DNA from: Actinomycetota bacterium
GTDB lineage: Bacteria; Actinomycetota; Actinomycetes; Propionibacteriales; Propionibacteriaceae
NCBI GenBank assembly: GCA_020161015.1
Contig: JAIUOT010000049.1
Location: forward strand, 1 to 64,000
Reading direction: 5' to 3'
Length of the DNA stretch: 64,000 bases
Part shown: piece by piece, positions 34,522-44,244 of the stretch
How positions within the stretch are numbered: the stretch's first letter is position 1
Layout: each line of letters begins with the position of its first letter
Notes under the pieces: generated by a model
Told to the model about the DNA's origin: nothing
Database searches by the model: none
What the model saw: the letters and a program-made list of their open reading frames with translations, nothing else
Program-made: the position numbers and the translations under genes

Positions 34522-35538
34522 ATGGGGGACGGGGCGGCGCGGCTGGAGGGCCGTCCGACGCTGGGCAGCCTTGCGCGCGAGCTGGGGGTGTCCCGCCAGA
34601 CCGTCTCCAACGTGCTGAACAATCCAGAACTCGTCACCGAGAGCACCCGCCGTCGCGTGCTCGCCGCCCTCGAGGGCACCGGCTACCGGCCGGCCCCGGG
34701 ACGTCGCGTGCCGCACACGCAGCGCCCGATGGCCATCGCCCTGCGCCTCTACCCGGCCGGGGACGGGGTCAACGGCACCCTGATGGACCGCTTCACCCAC
34801 CGCATCACCGAGTACGCACAGCAGCGCGGCTACCGGATCAGCCTGCTCAGCGCCCGCGACGCGGCCGACGAGGTGCGGCTGCTGTCGGAGCTCCACCACG
34901 ACTGGGCGATCGACGCCGCCGTCCTCACCGACACCTACGCCGGCGACCCGCGTCCGGGCCTGCTGGTGCAGCGCAGCATCCCCTTCGTCGCGTTCGGACG
35001 GCCCTGGGGTGACGAGGCGGCCGCGCACTCGTGGGTGGACGTGGACGGGCGCGCGGGCACCCTGGCCGCGACGTCCCACCTGCGCGCGCTCGGGCACACC
35101 CGCATCGGCTACATCGGGCCGGAGGCGCCCGGCGTCTGCGACGACCGGCGCAGCGGCTGGCGCGACGGGGTGGCCGGCGCCGGACCCGACCCCGAGGACC
35201 TGCAGGAGGTTGTCGCGTTCGACACCGCGCGGGTGGGCGCGGAGGCCGCCCGGCGGCTCCAGGCGCGCGGCGCGACCGCCCTCGTCTGCGGCAGCGACAC
35301 GCTTGCCTTCGGTGCGGTGACCGCCCTGCGGCGGGCGGGGACGACCCTGCCGGTGATCGGCTTCGACGACACCCCGGTGGCCCGCGCGCTGGGCATCTCC
35401 AGCGTCGCCCAGCCCGTGGAGGCGGCGGCCCAGCGCCTGATCGACATCCTCCTCAGCGAGGGCCCGGCGACCAGGCCGCGCCAGGTGCTGCTCGAACCGC
35501 ACCTGGTGCTGCGCAACCTGGAGCCGTTCGTCTCCTGA
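34522..35538 (+). CDS. LacI/GalR family transcriptional regulator
   Basis: 338-aa repressor-type regulator. The helix-turn-helix TLGSLARELGVSRQTVSNVLNNPELVTESTRRRV (about 13-46) and the hinge are followed by a periplasmic-binding-protein-like domain (IALRLYP, HLRALGHTRIGYIGP, VIGFDDTPVARALGISSVAQPVE). It diverges from the GH65 phosphorylase gene, so it probably senses the same disaccharide or a product. GGAGGG (34509-34514) lies 7 nt before ATG. Confidence 0.92.
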   Translation: MGDGAARLEGRPTLGSLARELGVSRQTVSNVLNNPELVTESTRRRVLAALEGTGYRPAPGRRVPHTQRPMAIALRLYPAGDGVNGTLMDRFTHRITEYAQQRGYRISLLSARDAADEVRLLSELHHDWAIDAAVLTDTYAGDPRPGLLVQRSIPFVAFGRPWGDEAAAHSWVDVDGRAGTLAATSHLRALGHTRIGYIGPEAPGVCDDRRSGWRDGVAGAGPDPEDLQEVVAFDTARVGAEAARRLQARGATALVCGSDTLAFGAVTALRRAGTTLPVIGFDDTPVARALGISSVAQPVEAAAQRLIDILLSEGPATRPRQVLLEPHLVLRNLEPFVS

Positions 35539-35549
35539 GGCGGCGGCGC

Positions 35550-36452
35550 TCAGTCGGGAAGGGGGAGGGGGTCGACGTCCACCTCGACGGTGAGGCTGGA
35601 GCTGCCGGCCTCGGTGAACACCACGCCGCGCAGGGGGGAGACGTCGGAGAAGTCACGGCCCCAGGCCGTCACGATGTAGCGCGAGTCGGTGAGGTGGTCG
35701 TTCGTCGGGTCGAGGTCCACCCACGTCCCGCCGGGCACCGCGACGGCCGCCCACGCGTGCGTGGCGTCCGCACCCTGCAGCTTCTCCCTGCCCGGCGGGG
35801 GTGCGGTCTCGAGGTAGCCGCTGACGTAGCGGGCCGGCAGCCCGGCGGCGCGCAGGCACCCGACGGCGAGGTGGGCGAAGTCCTGGCAGACGCCCTGGCG
35901 CAGGTCCAGCAGCTCGGCCAGCGTCGTGCGGACCGAGGTCGCCCCCTGCGCGTAGCGGAAGTCGTGGTGGATGCGGTGCACCAGCGCCCCGACCGCCTCG
36001 CCCAGGGGGCGTCCGGGCGCCAGCACGTCCGCGGCGTAGGCGCGCACGGCCGGCCCCAGGGCCACCAGCGGGGACGGCAGCGTGAACTCCGCCCACTCCA
36101 CCGGGTCGGTGCTGCGGGCCAGCTCGTCCGCGGCGGCCGACACCGTCCACGCGTCCAGCTCGGCGAGGTCCGGGACGGGCCGGTCCACCTCCACCACGCT
36201 CGTCGCGGCCACGACGAGCTCCCGGGTGGGCGTGCGGCACTCGAGGTACACCGACGGGTTCCCGAAGTAGTCCAGGTGGGTGGTGACCACCTCGGAGGGC
36301 GGAGTGGCGACCACCTCGGAGCTGATCACGACCTGGCCGGGCACCTCCCGGGGCTGGAGCAGCCCGCGGTTGTAGCAGGCCTCGAGCACGTCGTCGTAGG
36401 TGTAGCGGGTGACGTGGCGCACCCGGTAGCGGCGCCGTCCGGTGACGATCAT
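35550..36452 (-). CDS. transglutaminase-like cysteine protease-fold protein
   Basis: 300-aa protein with a bacterial transglutaminase N-terminal region (RYRVRHVTRYTYDDVLEACYNRGLLQPR) and the core Cys in RQGVCQDFAHLAVGCLRAAGLPARYVSGYL. The His is in ATHAWAAV and the Asp in VDLDPTND: a complete Cys-His-Asp triad. Its ATG shares a base with the stop of the upstream ATP-grasp/alpha-E gene. Such transglutaminases are encoded with circularly permuted ATP-grasp proteins, where the pair is proposed to make and cleave peptide-like linkages (known comparative-genomics association). Confidence 0.9.
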   Translation of the reverse strand: MIVTGRRRYRVRHVTRYTYDDVLEACYNRGLLQPREVPGQVVISSEVVATPPSEVVTTHLDYFGNPSVYLECRTPTRELVVAATSVVEVDRPVPDLAELDAWTVSAAADELARSTDPVEWAEFTLPSPLVALGPAVRAYAADVLAPGRPLGEAVGALVHRIHHDFRYAQGATSVRTTLAELLDLRQGVCQDFAHLAVGCLRAAGLPARYVSGYLETAPPPGREKLQGADATHAWAAVAVPGGTWVDLDPTNDHLTDSRYIVTAWGRDFSDVSPLRGVVFTEAGSSSLTVEVDVDPLPLPD

Positions 36453-38947
36453 CAGCCCACCTGCCTCGGGGTCGACCAGGTGGCCTCCGCCGTGCGGCGG
36501 CTCGCCTGGCGGACGAAGTGGCGCTGCGCGATCCGCTGCCCCAGGGAGGTCAGCGCGGCGGCCAGCTGCCCCAGCCGGGCGTCGGTGTCCGCGGGTGCGG
36601 CGTCCGCGACGGCGTCGAGGCCGGCGAGCAGGGCCTCCGCCTGCCCGGCCAGCGGCTCGTCGCCGGCCAGCCGCAGGTCGGAGGCGAGCGCCGCCAGCTG
36701 GTGGGCCACCGAGCGCGGGTTGGCCGCGTCGTGCACCAGCAGCGGGCGCACCGACTCCGCAGCGGTCGCCGGGCCGGTGCCCGCGGCCGCGCGGCGGCGG
36801 TGGGTGATGATGCTCTCGCAGGCCCGCAGCACGGCGTCCGCGACGAGCTCGGCGCCGGGGTCGCCGGGACGGTCCAGCAGCGTGTGCCGCAGCAGCGAGA
36901 CGGTGTGCCGGGCACGCTCCAGCCTGCTGCCCGCGTCGAGGAAGGCCCAGGACGAGTCCCGCACCATGCTCTGCGCCATGATCCCCGAGTAGGCGAGCAG
37001 GGATTCCAGCACGTCCGCCAGCAGGGGCTGCAGCGCCTCGTCGTCCGCCGGGCGCGCGCCGAGCGTCCGCTCCAGCCGGCTGAACACGCTCCAGATGTCC
37101 ACGCTCATCAGGTCGCGCACCTCCTGCGCCTCCGCCGACAGCCGGCGGGCGCTGTGATGCACCCCGCCGGAGGAGGCGGGGTCGAGCGCGACCCGGGTCA
37201 GGTAGCCCAGCGCCGACTCGGCGTACCAGCGCTCGACGGAGGTGATGAGCGAGACCGTGTCGACCAGCCGGGCGGACGCCGCTGCCCCCGTGGTGCCGGG
37301 ACGCGAGCCGAAGTCCTCGGCGAGGTCGTCGGCCACCTTCACCAGGCGGGCCGTGCCCTCGGCCCGCTCCGCGAGCGCGCCGATCGTCATCAGGGTGCGC
37401 GCCACGCGGGGTGGGACGGCCGATTCCCGGGGGGCGACCGCCAGGCGGCGCCGGACGCGCTCCGGCTCTGCCTTCTCCGTGGCCGCCGCCGGTACCCAGA
37501 CGTCCTTCGCCAGCGTCCCGGCTGCGCTGGAGACCGTGCGCTCCCCCACCGCGGACGCGACCCGGCCCAGCCCCCCGGGGAGGAAGTGGTAGGAGTCGGC
37601 GGACGCCGCACCGAACGCGCGCAGCACGAAGCGGCGCGGCTCCAGGCCCGACGGGGTGACCACCGGGGCCGTCGACAGCTGGACGGGCTCCTGCCCGCAC
37701 CACGCCCACGGTTCCTCCCGGATCCGGGCGGCCAGCTCCTCCCGCTCGGCGGCCGTCAGCCGCCACCCGTAGCGCACCCCGGCGGCGCCGCTGCGGGCGA
37801 CCGGCTTGACCACGAGGTGGTCCAGGCCGGACAGCACGTGGCTGAGCTCCGCGGGCGTGCCGCACCACCACGTGCGCGGGGAGTCGAGCAGCAGGTCCTC
37901 GCCGAGAAGGGCGCGGGCCACGGGCCGCAGGTGGGCGATCAGGGCGGGGTTGTCCAGCACGCCGGCGCCGACCGGGTTCACCACGGTCACCGCCCGCTGC
38001 CGCGCGGTCTCGATCATCCCGGGCAGGCCCACCTCCGAGTTGCCGCGGAACTCCAGCGGGTCGGACAGCAGGGCGTCGACCCGGCGCAGCACCACGTCCA
38101 CGGGCTCCAGGTCGTCGCCGGCGCGCAGCCACACCCGTCCCCTGCTCACCACGAGGTCGTCGGCCTCGGCGAGGGGGAAGCCGAGCATGGTGGCCAGCAG
38201 GCCGTGGTCGTAGGCGATCTCGCTGCCCGAGCCGGGCGACAGCAGGACCACCCGCGGCGTCTCCGAGCCGCCGGGGGCCGCGTCGAGCAGCGCGCCGGTC
38301 ATCGCGTGGAAGAAGCCGCGCAGCCGCGCCAGGTCGCTGGTGCGGTGCAGCCCGGCCAGGACGCGGCTGACGATCCGGCGGGTCGCCATGGCGTAGCCGG
38401 CGCCCGCCGGCGCCTGCGTCCGGTCGGAGATCACGCGCCAGGCGCCGTCTTCGTCCCGCCCCAGGTCGGTGGCGGTGAGCACGAGCTGGCGGCGCTGCGC
38501 GGGGTCGAGGTGGTCGGCGGGACGGGTGAACCCCGGGTGCGACAGCACGGCCGCGGGTGGAAGGACGCCGCTGCGCAACAGCGTCCGAGTCGAGTACAGG
38601 TCGGTGAGCACGGCGTCCAGGAGCACCGCTCGCTGCACCAGCCCGCGCTCCAGTCCGGCCCACTCGCCCGCGTCCAGTGGCAGCGGCAGGGGGTCGATCA
38701 GCCACGGCTCACGGACGCCGGAGTGGGCGGCGCCGTAGGTGATGCCCTCGTCCTCGACCAGCCCGGACGCCTCCGCGCGCGCCGCGAGCAGGCCGCCCAA
38801 CCCCATGGCCTCGATGGTCGCGGCGAGCGCTTCTGCGTGGGGGCGTGGGCCGGCGTCGGTGATCAGCTCGTCGACCCCGCCGCGGGCGGGATGTCGCCGG
38901 TACGCGTCCAGCAGCGCGCTGCTGGTCTCGGACGCCGGCACGGACAT
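36452..38947 (-). CDS. circularly permuted ATP-grasp–alpha-E domain fusion
   Basis: 831-aa protein. Residues about 1-490 are the circularly permuted ATP-grasp (COG2308 type) with EDEGITYGAAHSG, LLSPGSGSEIAYDHGLLATMLGFPL, GLDHLVVKPVARSGAAGVRYG and AFGAASADSYHFLPGGLGRVA. Residues about 500-831 are the alpha-helical alpha-E domain (RVARTLMTIGALAERAEGTARLV, SVERWYAESALGYL, LAYSGIMAQSMVRDSSWAFLDAGSRLERAR). Often these are separate genes. It probably forms an amide bond on an unknown substrate. TATCGT (38955-38960) ends 7 nt before ATG. Confidence 0.9.
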   Translation of the reverse strand: MSVPASETSSALLDAYRRHPARGGVDELITDAGPRPHAEALAATIEAMGLGGLLAARAEASGLVEDEGITYGAAHSGVREPWLIDPLPLPLDAGEWAGLERGLVQRAVLLDAVLTDLYSTRTLLRSGVLPPAAVLSHPGFTRPADHLDPAQRRQLVLTATDLGRDEDGAWRVISDRTQAPAGAGYAMATRRIVSRVLAGLHRTSDLARLRGFFHAMTGALLDAAPGGSETPRVVLLSPGSGSEIAYDHGLLATMLGFPLAEADDLVVSRGRVWLRAGDDLEPVDVVLRRVDALLSDPLEFRGNSEVGLPGMIETARQRAVTVVNPVGAGVLDNPALIAHLRPVARALLGEDLLLDSPRTWWCGTPAELSHVLSGLDHLVVKPVARSGAAGVRYGWRLTAAEREELAARIREEPWAWCGQEPVQLSTAPVVTPSGLEPRRFVLRAFGAASADSYHFLPGGLGRVASAVGERTVSSAAGTLAKDVWVPAAATEKAEPERVRRRLAVAPRESAVPPRVARTLMTIGALAERAEGTARLVKVADDLAEDFGSRPGTTGAAASARLVDTVSLITSVERWYAESALGYLTRVALDPASSGGVHHSARRLSAEAQEVRDLMSVDIWSVFSRLERTLGARPADDEALQPLLADVLESLLAYSGIMAQSMVRDSSWAFLDAGSRLERARHTVSLLRHTLLDRPGDPGAELVADAVLRACESIITHRRRAAAGTGPATAAESVRPLLVHDAANPRSVAHQLAALASDLRLAGDEPLAGQAEALLAGLDAVADAAPADTDARLGQLAAALTSLGQRIAQRHFVRQASRRTAEATWSTPRQVG

Positions 38948-39035
38948 GGCCGACACGATACCCACGCGACGGGTCGCGGCGAGGGCGTCCGTCCACGCCT
39001 GCGGCGGCGCTCACGCGCCGAGGTCCGCGGACGGG

Positions 39036-39674
39036 TCAGGAGATGAAGGTGACCCCCGCCAGGGCGACCCGGAACCCGTTGCCGGTCTTGGTGTTGGCGC
39101 AGGTGACACCGACCTTCTCGCTGGCGCAGACGTAGTTGCCCTTGCGCAGCGCGCGGCCGTAGGGCAGCACGGCCATCTTCTGGCCGTCGTAGGTGACCGA
39201 CGGCAGGCCCTTGCCCTTCCACCAGCCGACGTACATCCCGTTGGTCTGCGGCAGGGCCTCCGCGCCGCCGCTGCAGAAGTAGTCGGCCGTGGAGATCACC
39301 GAGACGCCGGTCACGTCGAGCTCGGCACCGGGGCACACCTCCTCCGACGGCGGCACCTTCGACATGTCCATGCCGAAGGGGAAGTGGCACAGGGCGTTGT
39401 CGGCGTAGATCGCGCACCAGATGCGTCCGGTGGGGCTGGCGAAGTGGGCACTCTCGTAGGCGTTGGCGTTGATCGCACCCGACACCGACGGCACGGTCGG
39501 CGCGGTCGACGACGGCGTCGCGCTCGGCGTCCCGCTCTCCGACGGGCTGGTGGTCGGGGTCGCGCCCGTCGGGGTGGCCGACTCCACGACGATCGGGCCG
39601 GGCGACCACGCCGGGGCCGGGGTGCACCCGGCCAGGAGCAGCAGCGACAGCCACACGAGGACACCGCGTCGCAT
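39036..39674 (-). CDS. hypothetical lipoprotein
   Basis: 212-aa exported protein with a lipoprotein signal (MRRGVLVWLSLLLLAGC, Cys17 as the lipidated residue), a Thr/Ser/Pro linker to about residue 62, and a globular domain with six or more cysteines (IWCAIYADNALCHFPF, EEVCPGAELD, YFCSGG, YVCASEKVGVTCANTKTG) that may form disulfides. TGNGFRVAL near the end recurs in actinobacterial secreted proteins. Function unknown. GAGG lies 6 nt before ATG. Confidence 0.75.
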   Translation of the reverse strand: MRRGVLVWLSLLLLAGCTPAPAWSPGPIVVESATPTGATPTTSPSESGTPSATPSSTAPTVPSVSGAINANAYESAHFASPTGRIWCAIYADNALCHFPFGMDMSKVPPSEEVCPGAELDVTGVSVISTADYFCSGGAEALPQTNGMYVGWWKGKGLPSVTYDGQKMAVLPYGRALRKGNYVCASEKVGVTCANTKTGNGFRVALAGVTFIS

Positions 39675-39796
39675 CGGGAACCTCACTTCCGAGGGGGCCT
39701 GCCGACAGTGTGCCGCGCCGGGTGGCCCGGCGGCCACCGATCGGCCCCGACGCGCCGCGGCGGCGCACCCCGGCCGCGCCGGGGCAGAATCGAGGG

Positions 39797-40624
39797 GTGG
39801 GCGGGGGAGGACAGCGGGCGCTCGTGCTGGGCAGCGGCGGCGCCACCGGCATCGCGTGGCAGGCCGGCGTGCTGGCCGGGCTGCGGGACGCCGGCGTGGA
39901 CCTCGACGCCGGGCTCGTGGTGGGCACCTCCGCCGGCGCCGTCGTGGCGGCGTGGCTGGCCGCGACCGGCGACCTCCCGCCGCTGGACGTGCTCGGGACG
40001 GGACGCGCCGGGCGGCTCGGGCTCGCCCCGCTCGCCCTGGCCGGCGCCCAGGTGTTCCCCAGCCGCCGGCACGCCCTGGCCTGGCTGGGGGAGCGTGCGC
40101 GGCGCACGTGGACGGCCCGGGCGGAGCGGGACTGGGTCGGCCGCTTCTCCGCCCTGGCCGGACGCCCCTGGCCCGCCGGGCTCGTCGTCGTCGCCACCGA
40201 CGCGGCCACCGGCCGTCCCGCCTACCTCACCGGGCGGGCGCCGGTCGACCTCGCCCGCGCGGTGGCGGCGAGTTGCGCGGTACCGGGGGTCTTCCCCGCG
40301 GTCACGGTCGCCGGACGGCTGCTGTTCGACGGCGGCCTGCGCTCGCCGGCGAACCTCGACCTCGCCGACGGGGCGGACGCGGCCGTCGCCCTCGCCCCGC
40401 TGGCGCCCTCGGTGCGGGCGCACCGGCGCCCGGCGAACCAGGCCGCGGCGCTGGCAGCGTCCGGCACGCAGGTGCTGCTGCTCGAACCCGACGCGGCCGG
40501 ACGGCGGGCGATCGGCCTCGACGTCCTCGACACGTCCCGGGGACGGGAGGCGCTGGAGGCGGGCCGTGCGCTCGGGCTGCGACGCGCCCGGGACGTCCCC
40601 CCGAGCTGGTCGCGCGGCGACTGA
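39797..40624 (+). CDS. patatin-like phospholipase family protein
   Basis: 275-aa serine hydrolase of the patatin fold. The oxyanion loop reads GSGGATG instead of GxGGxRG, losing the usual Arg; nucleophile Ser45 is in VVGTSAGAVV and the Asp in LFDGGLRSPANLDLA. The product is shorter than the patatin at 27.9 kb and clearly a distinct subgroup. GTG 39797 follows CAGAAT (39785-39790) by 6 nt. It may be a lipid acyl hydrolase; the loop change could alter activity. Confidence 0.85.
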   Translation: MGGGGQRALVLGSGGATGIAWQAGVLAGLRDAGVDLDAGLVVGTSAGAVVAAWLAATGDLPPLDVLGTGRAGRLGLAPLALAGAQVFPSRRHALAWLGERARRTWTARAERDWVGRFSALAGRPWPAGLVVVATDAATGRPAYLTGRAPVDLARAVAASCAVPGVFPAVTVAGRLLFDGGLRSPANLDLADGADAAVALAPLAPSVRAHRRPANQAAALAASGTQVLLLEPDAAGRRAIGLDVLDTSRGREALEAGRALGLRRARDVPPSWSRGD

Positions 40625-40695
40625 GACCCGGGCTGCCCGCGCCGTGCCGCCAGCGAATAGAGTTCCAGAACGCCCATGCACGACAGGGAGGCTCG

Positions 40696-43600
40696 ATGTT
40701 CCGCAAGATCCTGGTCGCGAACCGGGGTGAGATCGCCGTCCGCGCGTTCCGCGCCGCCACAGAACTCGGGGTGGCCACCGTGGCGGTGTTCCCCTACGAG
40801 GATCGGCACGCCGAGTACCGCCTGAAGGCCGACGAGTCCTACGAGATCGGCGAGCACGGGCACCCCGTCCGCGCCTACCTGGACGTGGCCGGCTTCATCG
40901 AGGCCGCCCGGCACGCGGGCGCGGACGCGATCTACCCCGGGTACGGCTTCCTTTCGGAGAACCCCGACCTCGCCCAGGCCTGCGCCGCGGCCGGCATCAC
41001 GTTCATCGGCCCCAGCCAGGGCGTCCTCGAACTCACCGGCAACAAGGCGCGCGCCATCCAGGCGGCCCGCGAGTCGGGGCTGCCGACCCTGCGCGGGTCG
41101 GAGCCGAGCAAGGACGTCGACACCCTCGTCGCCGCGGCCGGGGAGATCGGCTTCCCGCTGTTCGTGAAGGCGGTCAGCGGCGGTGGCGGACGCGGCATGC
41201 GCAGGGTCGACGACCCCGAACTGCTGCCGGCAGCGCTGGCCGAGGCCATGCGCGAGGCCGAGTCGGCCTTCGGGGACTCCCGGATGTACCTGGAGCAGGC
41301 GGTGATCCGCCCCCGGCACATCGAGGTGCAGGTGCTGGCCGACGGTACCGGCGAGGTGATCCACCTGTTCGAGCGGGACTGCTCGGTGCAGCGGCGCCAC
41401 CAGAAGGTCGTCGAGATCGCGCCGGCGCCCAACCTCGACCCGGGGCTGCGCCGCCGGATCTGCTCCGACGCCGTCCGCTTCGCCCGGCACATCGGCTACG
41501 TCAACGCCGGCACCGTCGAGTTCCTGCTCGGCGAGGACGGCAGCTACGTCTTCATCGAGATGAACCCGCGCATCCAGGTGGAGCACACCGTCACCGAGGA
41601 GGTGACCAACGTCGACCTGGTCAGCTCGCAGATCCGGATCGCGGCCGGCGAGACCCTCGTCGGCATGGGCCTCACCCAGGACGCGATCCAGGTGCGCGGC
41701 GTGGCCCTCCAGTGCCGCGTGACCACCGAGGACCCGGCGAACGGCTTCCGTCCCGACACCGGGACGATCTCGGTCTACCGCACCCCCGGCGGCGCCGGCG
41801 TCCGGCTGGACGGTGGCGTGGTGTTCGCCGGCTCCGCGGTGAGCGCGCACTTCGACTCGATGCTGGTGAAGGTCACCTGCCGGGGCAGCGACCTGCGCAG
41901 CGCGGCCCGCAGGGCCTACCGGGCACTGACCGAGTTCCGGGTTCGGGGGGTGTCGACGAACATCCCGTTCCTCGAGGCCGTCATCTCCGATCCCGACTTC
42001 CTCGCCGGCAACACGTCCACGTCCTTCATCGACGAGCGCCCCCACCTGCTGCACTACCACATCCCCGCCGACCGCGGCACGAAGCTGCTGACCTACCTGG
42101 CGGAGGTGAGCGTGAACCGCCCGCACGGCGAGGCGCGGACGCGGCTGCGCCCGCAGGTGAAGCTCCCCGTCCTTGGCAAGGACCTCGCCGCCGCGCCGCC
42201 GCCGTCCGGCTCGCGCCAGCACCTCCTCGAGGTGGGGCCCGCCCGGTGGGCGGCCGACCTCCGCGCCCAGGTGCCGGTGGCGGTCACCGACACCACCTTC
42301 CGCGACGCCCACCAGTCGCTGCTGGCCACGCGGGTGCGCACCCGCGACCTGCTGCACGTCGCCCCGGTGATCGCCCGGACGCTGCCGCAGCTGCTCAGCG
42401 TCGAGGCGTGGGGCGGGGCGACCTACGACGTCGCGCTGCGGTTCCTCAAGGAGGACCCGTGGGACCGTCTCGACGCGCTGCACAAGGCCATGCCCAACCT
42501 GCCGCTGCAGATGCTGCTCCGCGGCCGCAACACGGTGGGCTACACGCCGTACCCGCTCGCGGTGACGAAGGCGTTCGTGCACGAGGCGGCGGCGTCCGGG
42601 CTGGACGTGTTCCGCATCTTCGACGCGCTGAACAACGTCGACCAGATCCGTCCGGCGATCGAGGCCGTGCTCGAGACCGACCACGCCGTCGCGGAGGCGG
42701 CGCTGTGCTACACGGGCAACATGACCTCTCCGGGCGAGACGCTCTACACCCTCGACTACTACCTGCGGCTCGCCGAACAGCTGGTCGAGGCGGGGGCGCA
42801 CGTGCTCGCGATCAAGGACATGGCGGGCCTCCTGCGGGCGCCGGCCGCGGCGAAGCTGGTGACCGCGCTGCGGTCGAACTTCGACCTGCCGGTGCACCTG
42901 CACACCCACGACACCGCGGGCGGCCAGCTCGGCACGCTGCTGGCCGCCGTCGACGCCGGGGTGGACGCGGTGGACGTCGCGGCGGCGTCCATGGCCGGGA
43001 CGACGTCCCAGGTGTCGATGTCCGCCCTGGTGGCCGCGCTGGAGGACACCGAGCGGGACACGGGGCTGAGCCTGCGCGCGGTCACCGCGCTGGAGCCCTA
43101 CTTCGAGGCGGTCCGCAAGCTGTACGGGCCGTTCGAGTCCGGCCTGCCCGGCCCCACCGGGCGGGTCTACGTCCACGAGATCCCCGGCGGCCAGCTGTCG
43201 AACCTGCGCCAGCAGGCCATGGCTCTCGGCCTGGGCGACCGGTTCGAGGCGATCGAGGACATGTACGCCGCCGCGAACCGGATCCTCGGCAACATCGTGA
43301 AGGTCACGCCGTCCTCGAAGGTCGTCGGCGACCTGGCCCTGGCGCTGGTCGGACGCAAGGCCGACCCGGCCGACTTCGAGGCGCACCCGGAGAAGTACGA
43401 CATCCCCGACTCGGTGATCGGCTTCCTCAACGGCGACCTCGGCGACCCGCCCGGGGGGTGGCCGGAGCCGTTCCGCACGAAGGCGCTCGCCGGGAGGGCG
43501 ACGAGGCCGGTGGTGACCGAGTTGTCGGACGAGGACGCGGCCGAGCTGGCGTCCACCCCCCGCCGGACGCTGAACCGGCTGCTCTTCCCCGGCCCGCTGC

Positions 43601-44082
43601 GCGACTACGAGGAGGCCGTCGAGGCGTACTCGGAGCTGTCGGTGGTGCCGACCGTGGAGTTCCTGCACGGCCTGCGCCAGGGCGAGGAGGTCGAGGTCGA
43701 GCTCGAGCGCGGCAAGTCGCTGCTGCTGGGCATCTCGGCGATCGGCGACCCGGACGACCGCGGCATGCGCCAGGTGATGTGCACGGTGAACGGCCAGATG
43801 CGGGTGGTCACCGTCCGCGACGAGTCGGTGACCTCGACCGTCGCGGTGGCTGAGCGGGCGAACCCGTCGGTTCCCGGCCAGGTGCCCGCGCCGTTCGCCG
43901 GCGTGGTGACGCTCACGGTGGACGTCGGAGACGAGGTGTCGGCCGGGCAGCAGGTGGCCACGATCGAGGCGATGAAGATGGAGGCCTCGATCACCACCCC
44001 GGTGTCGGGCGTCGTCCGGCGCGTCGCGATCGGCCACGCCCAGGCCGTGGAGGGCGGCGACCTCCTGGTCGAGATCGGCTGA
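40696..44082 (+). CDS. pyc: pyruvate carboxylase
   Basis: 1128-aa biotin enzyme forming oxaloacetate from pyruvate, HCO3- and ATP for anaplerosis. N-terminal biotin carboxylase (about 1-450: KAVSGGGGRGMRRV, ERDCSVQRRHQKVVEIAPA, EMNPRIQVEHTVTEE), central carboxyltransferase (TDTTFRDAHQSLLATRVRTRD, DALNNVDQ, LHTHDTAGGQ with metal histidines) and a C-terminal biotinyl domain with Lys1094 in EAMKMEAS. All domains and length are normal for a single-chain PYC. GGGAGG precedes ATG by 5 nt. Confidence 0.97.
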   Translation: MFRKILVANRGEIAVRAFRAATELGVATVAVFPYEDRHAEYRLKADESYEIGEHGHPVRAYLDVAGFIEAARHAGADAIYPGYGFLSENPDLAQACAAAGITFIGPSQGVLELTGNKARAIQAARESGLPTLRGSEPSKDVDTLVAAAGEIGFPLFVKAVSGGGGRGMRRVDDPELLPAALAEAMREAESAFGDSRMYLEQAVIRPRHIEVQVLADGTGEVIHLFERDCSVQRRHQKVVEIAPAPNLDPGLRRRICSDAVRFARHIGYVNAGTVEFLLGEDGSYVFIEMNPRIQVEHTVTEEVTNVDLVSSQIRIAAGETLVGMGLTQDAIQVRGVALQCRVTTEDPANGFRPDTGTISVYRTPGGAGVRLDGGVVFAGSAVSAHFDSMLVKVTCRGSDLRSAARRAYRALTEFRVRGVSTNIPFLEAVISDPDFLAGNTSTSFIDERPHLLHYHIPADRGTKLLTYLAEVSVNRPHGEARTRLRPQVKLPVLGKDLAAAPPPSGSRQHLLEVGPARWAADLRAQVPVAVTDTTFRDAHQSLLATRVRTRDLLHVAPVIARTLPQLLSVEAWGGATYDVALRFLKEDPWDRLDALHKAMPNLPLQMLLRGRNTVGYTPYPLAVTKAFVHEAAASGLDVFRIFDALNNVDQIRPAIEAVLETDHAVAEAALCYTGNMTSPGETLYTLDYYLRLAEQLVEAGAHVLAIKDMAGLLRAPAAAKLVTALRSNFDLPVHLHTHDTAGGQLGTLLAAVDAGVDAVDVAAASMAGTTSQVSMSALVAALEDTERDTGLSLRAVTALEPYFEAVRKLYGPFESGLPGPTGRVYVHEIPGGQLSNLRQQAMALGLGDRFEAIEDMYAAANRILGNIVKVTPSSKVVGDLALALVGRKADPADFEAHPEKYDIPDSVIGFLNGDLGDPPGGWPEPFRTKALAGRATRPVVTELSDEDAAELASTPRRTLNRLLFPGPLRDYEEAVEAYSELSVVPTVEFLHGLRQGEEVEVELERGKSLLLGISAIGDPDDRGMRQVMCTVNGQMRVVTVRDESVTSTVAVAERANPSVPGQVPAPFAGVVTLTVDVGDEVSAGQQVATIEAMKMEASITTPVSGVVRRVAIGHAQAVEGGDLLVEIG

Positions 44083-44168
44083 CGCGGGCCCAGACGGGCC
44101 CGCGCCCGGGTCCGCGTCCGCGCCCGGCGGCGTCCCACCCGTCCCACCCGTCGCCCGCGCCCCCGACT

Positions 44169-44206
44169 GCAACTCCCGCTACCGGAATTCCGGTAGCGGG
44201 AGTTGC
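44169..44206. repeat. family A palindromic repeat, copy A4 (perfect 38-bp palindrome)
   Basis: A perfect palindrome with EcoRI-like GAATTC at the centre, flanked by GTCCCACCC runs on the left and GGGGGCAAAC and GGGGACGG on the right. Its core is identical to A5 at 44806. It lies between the convergent pyc and DUF5684 genes. Confidence 0.9.
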
Positions 44207-44244
44207 GTTCGGGGGCAAACCGTGGTGGGGGTCGGGGACGGAGG

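Noticed and set aside
35550-38705. 1051-aa minus-strand frame
   Set aside because: Only its last 300 codons are the transglutaminase; the rest is a shadow of the ATP-grasp gene in another frame.
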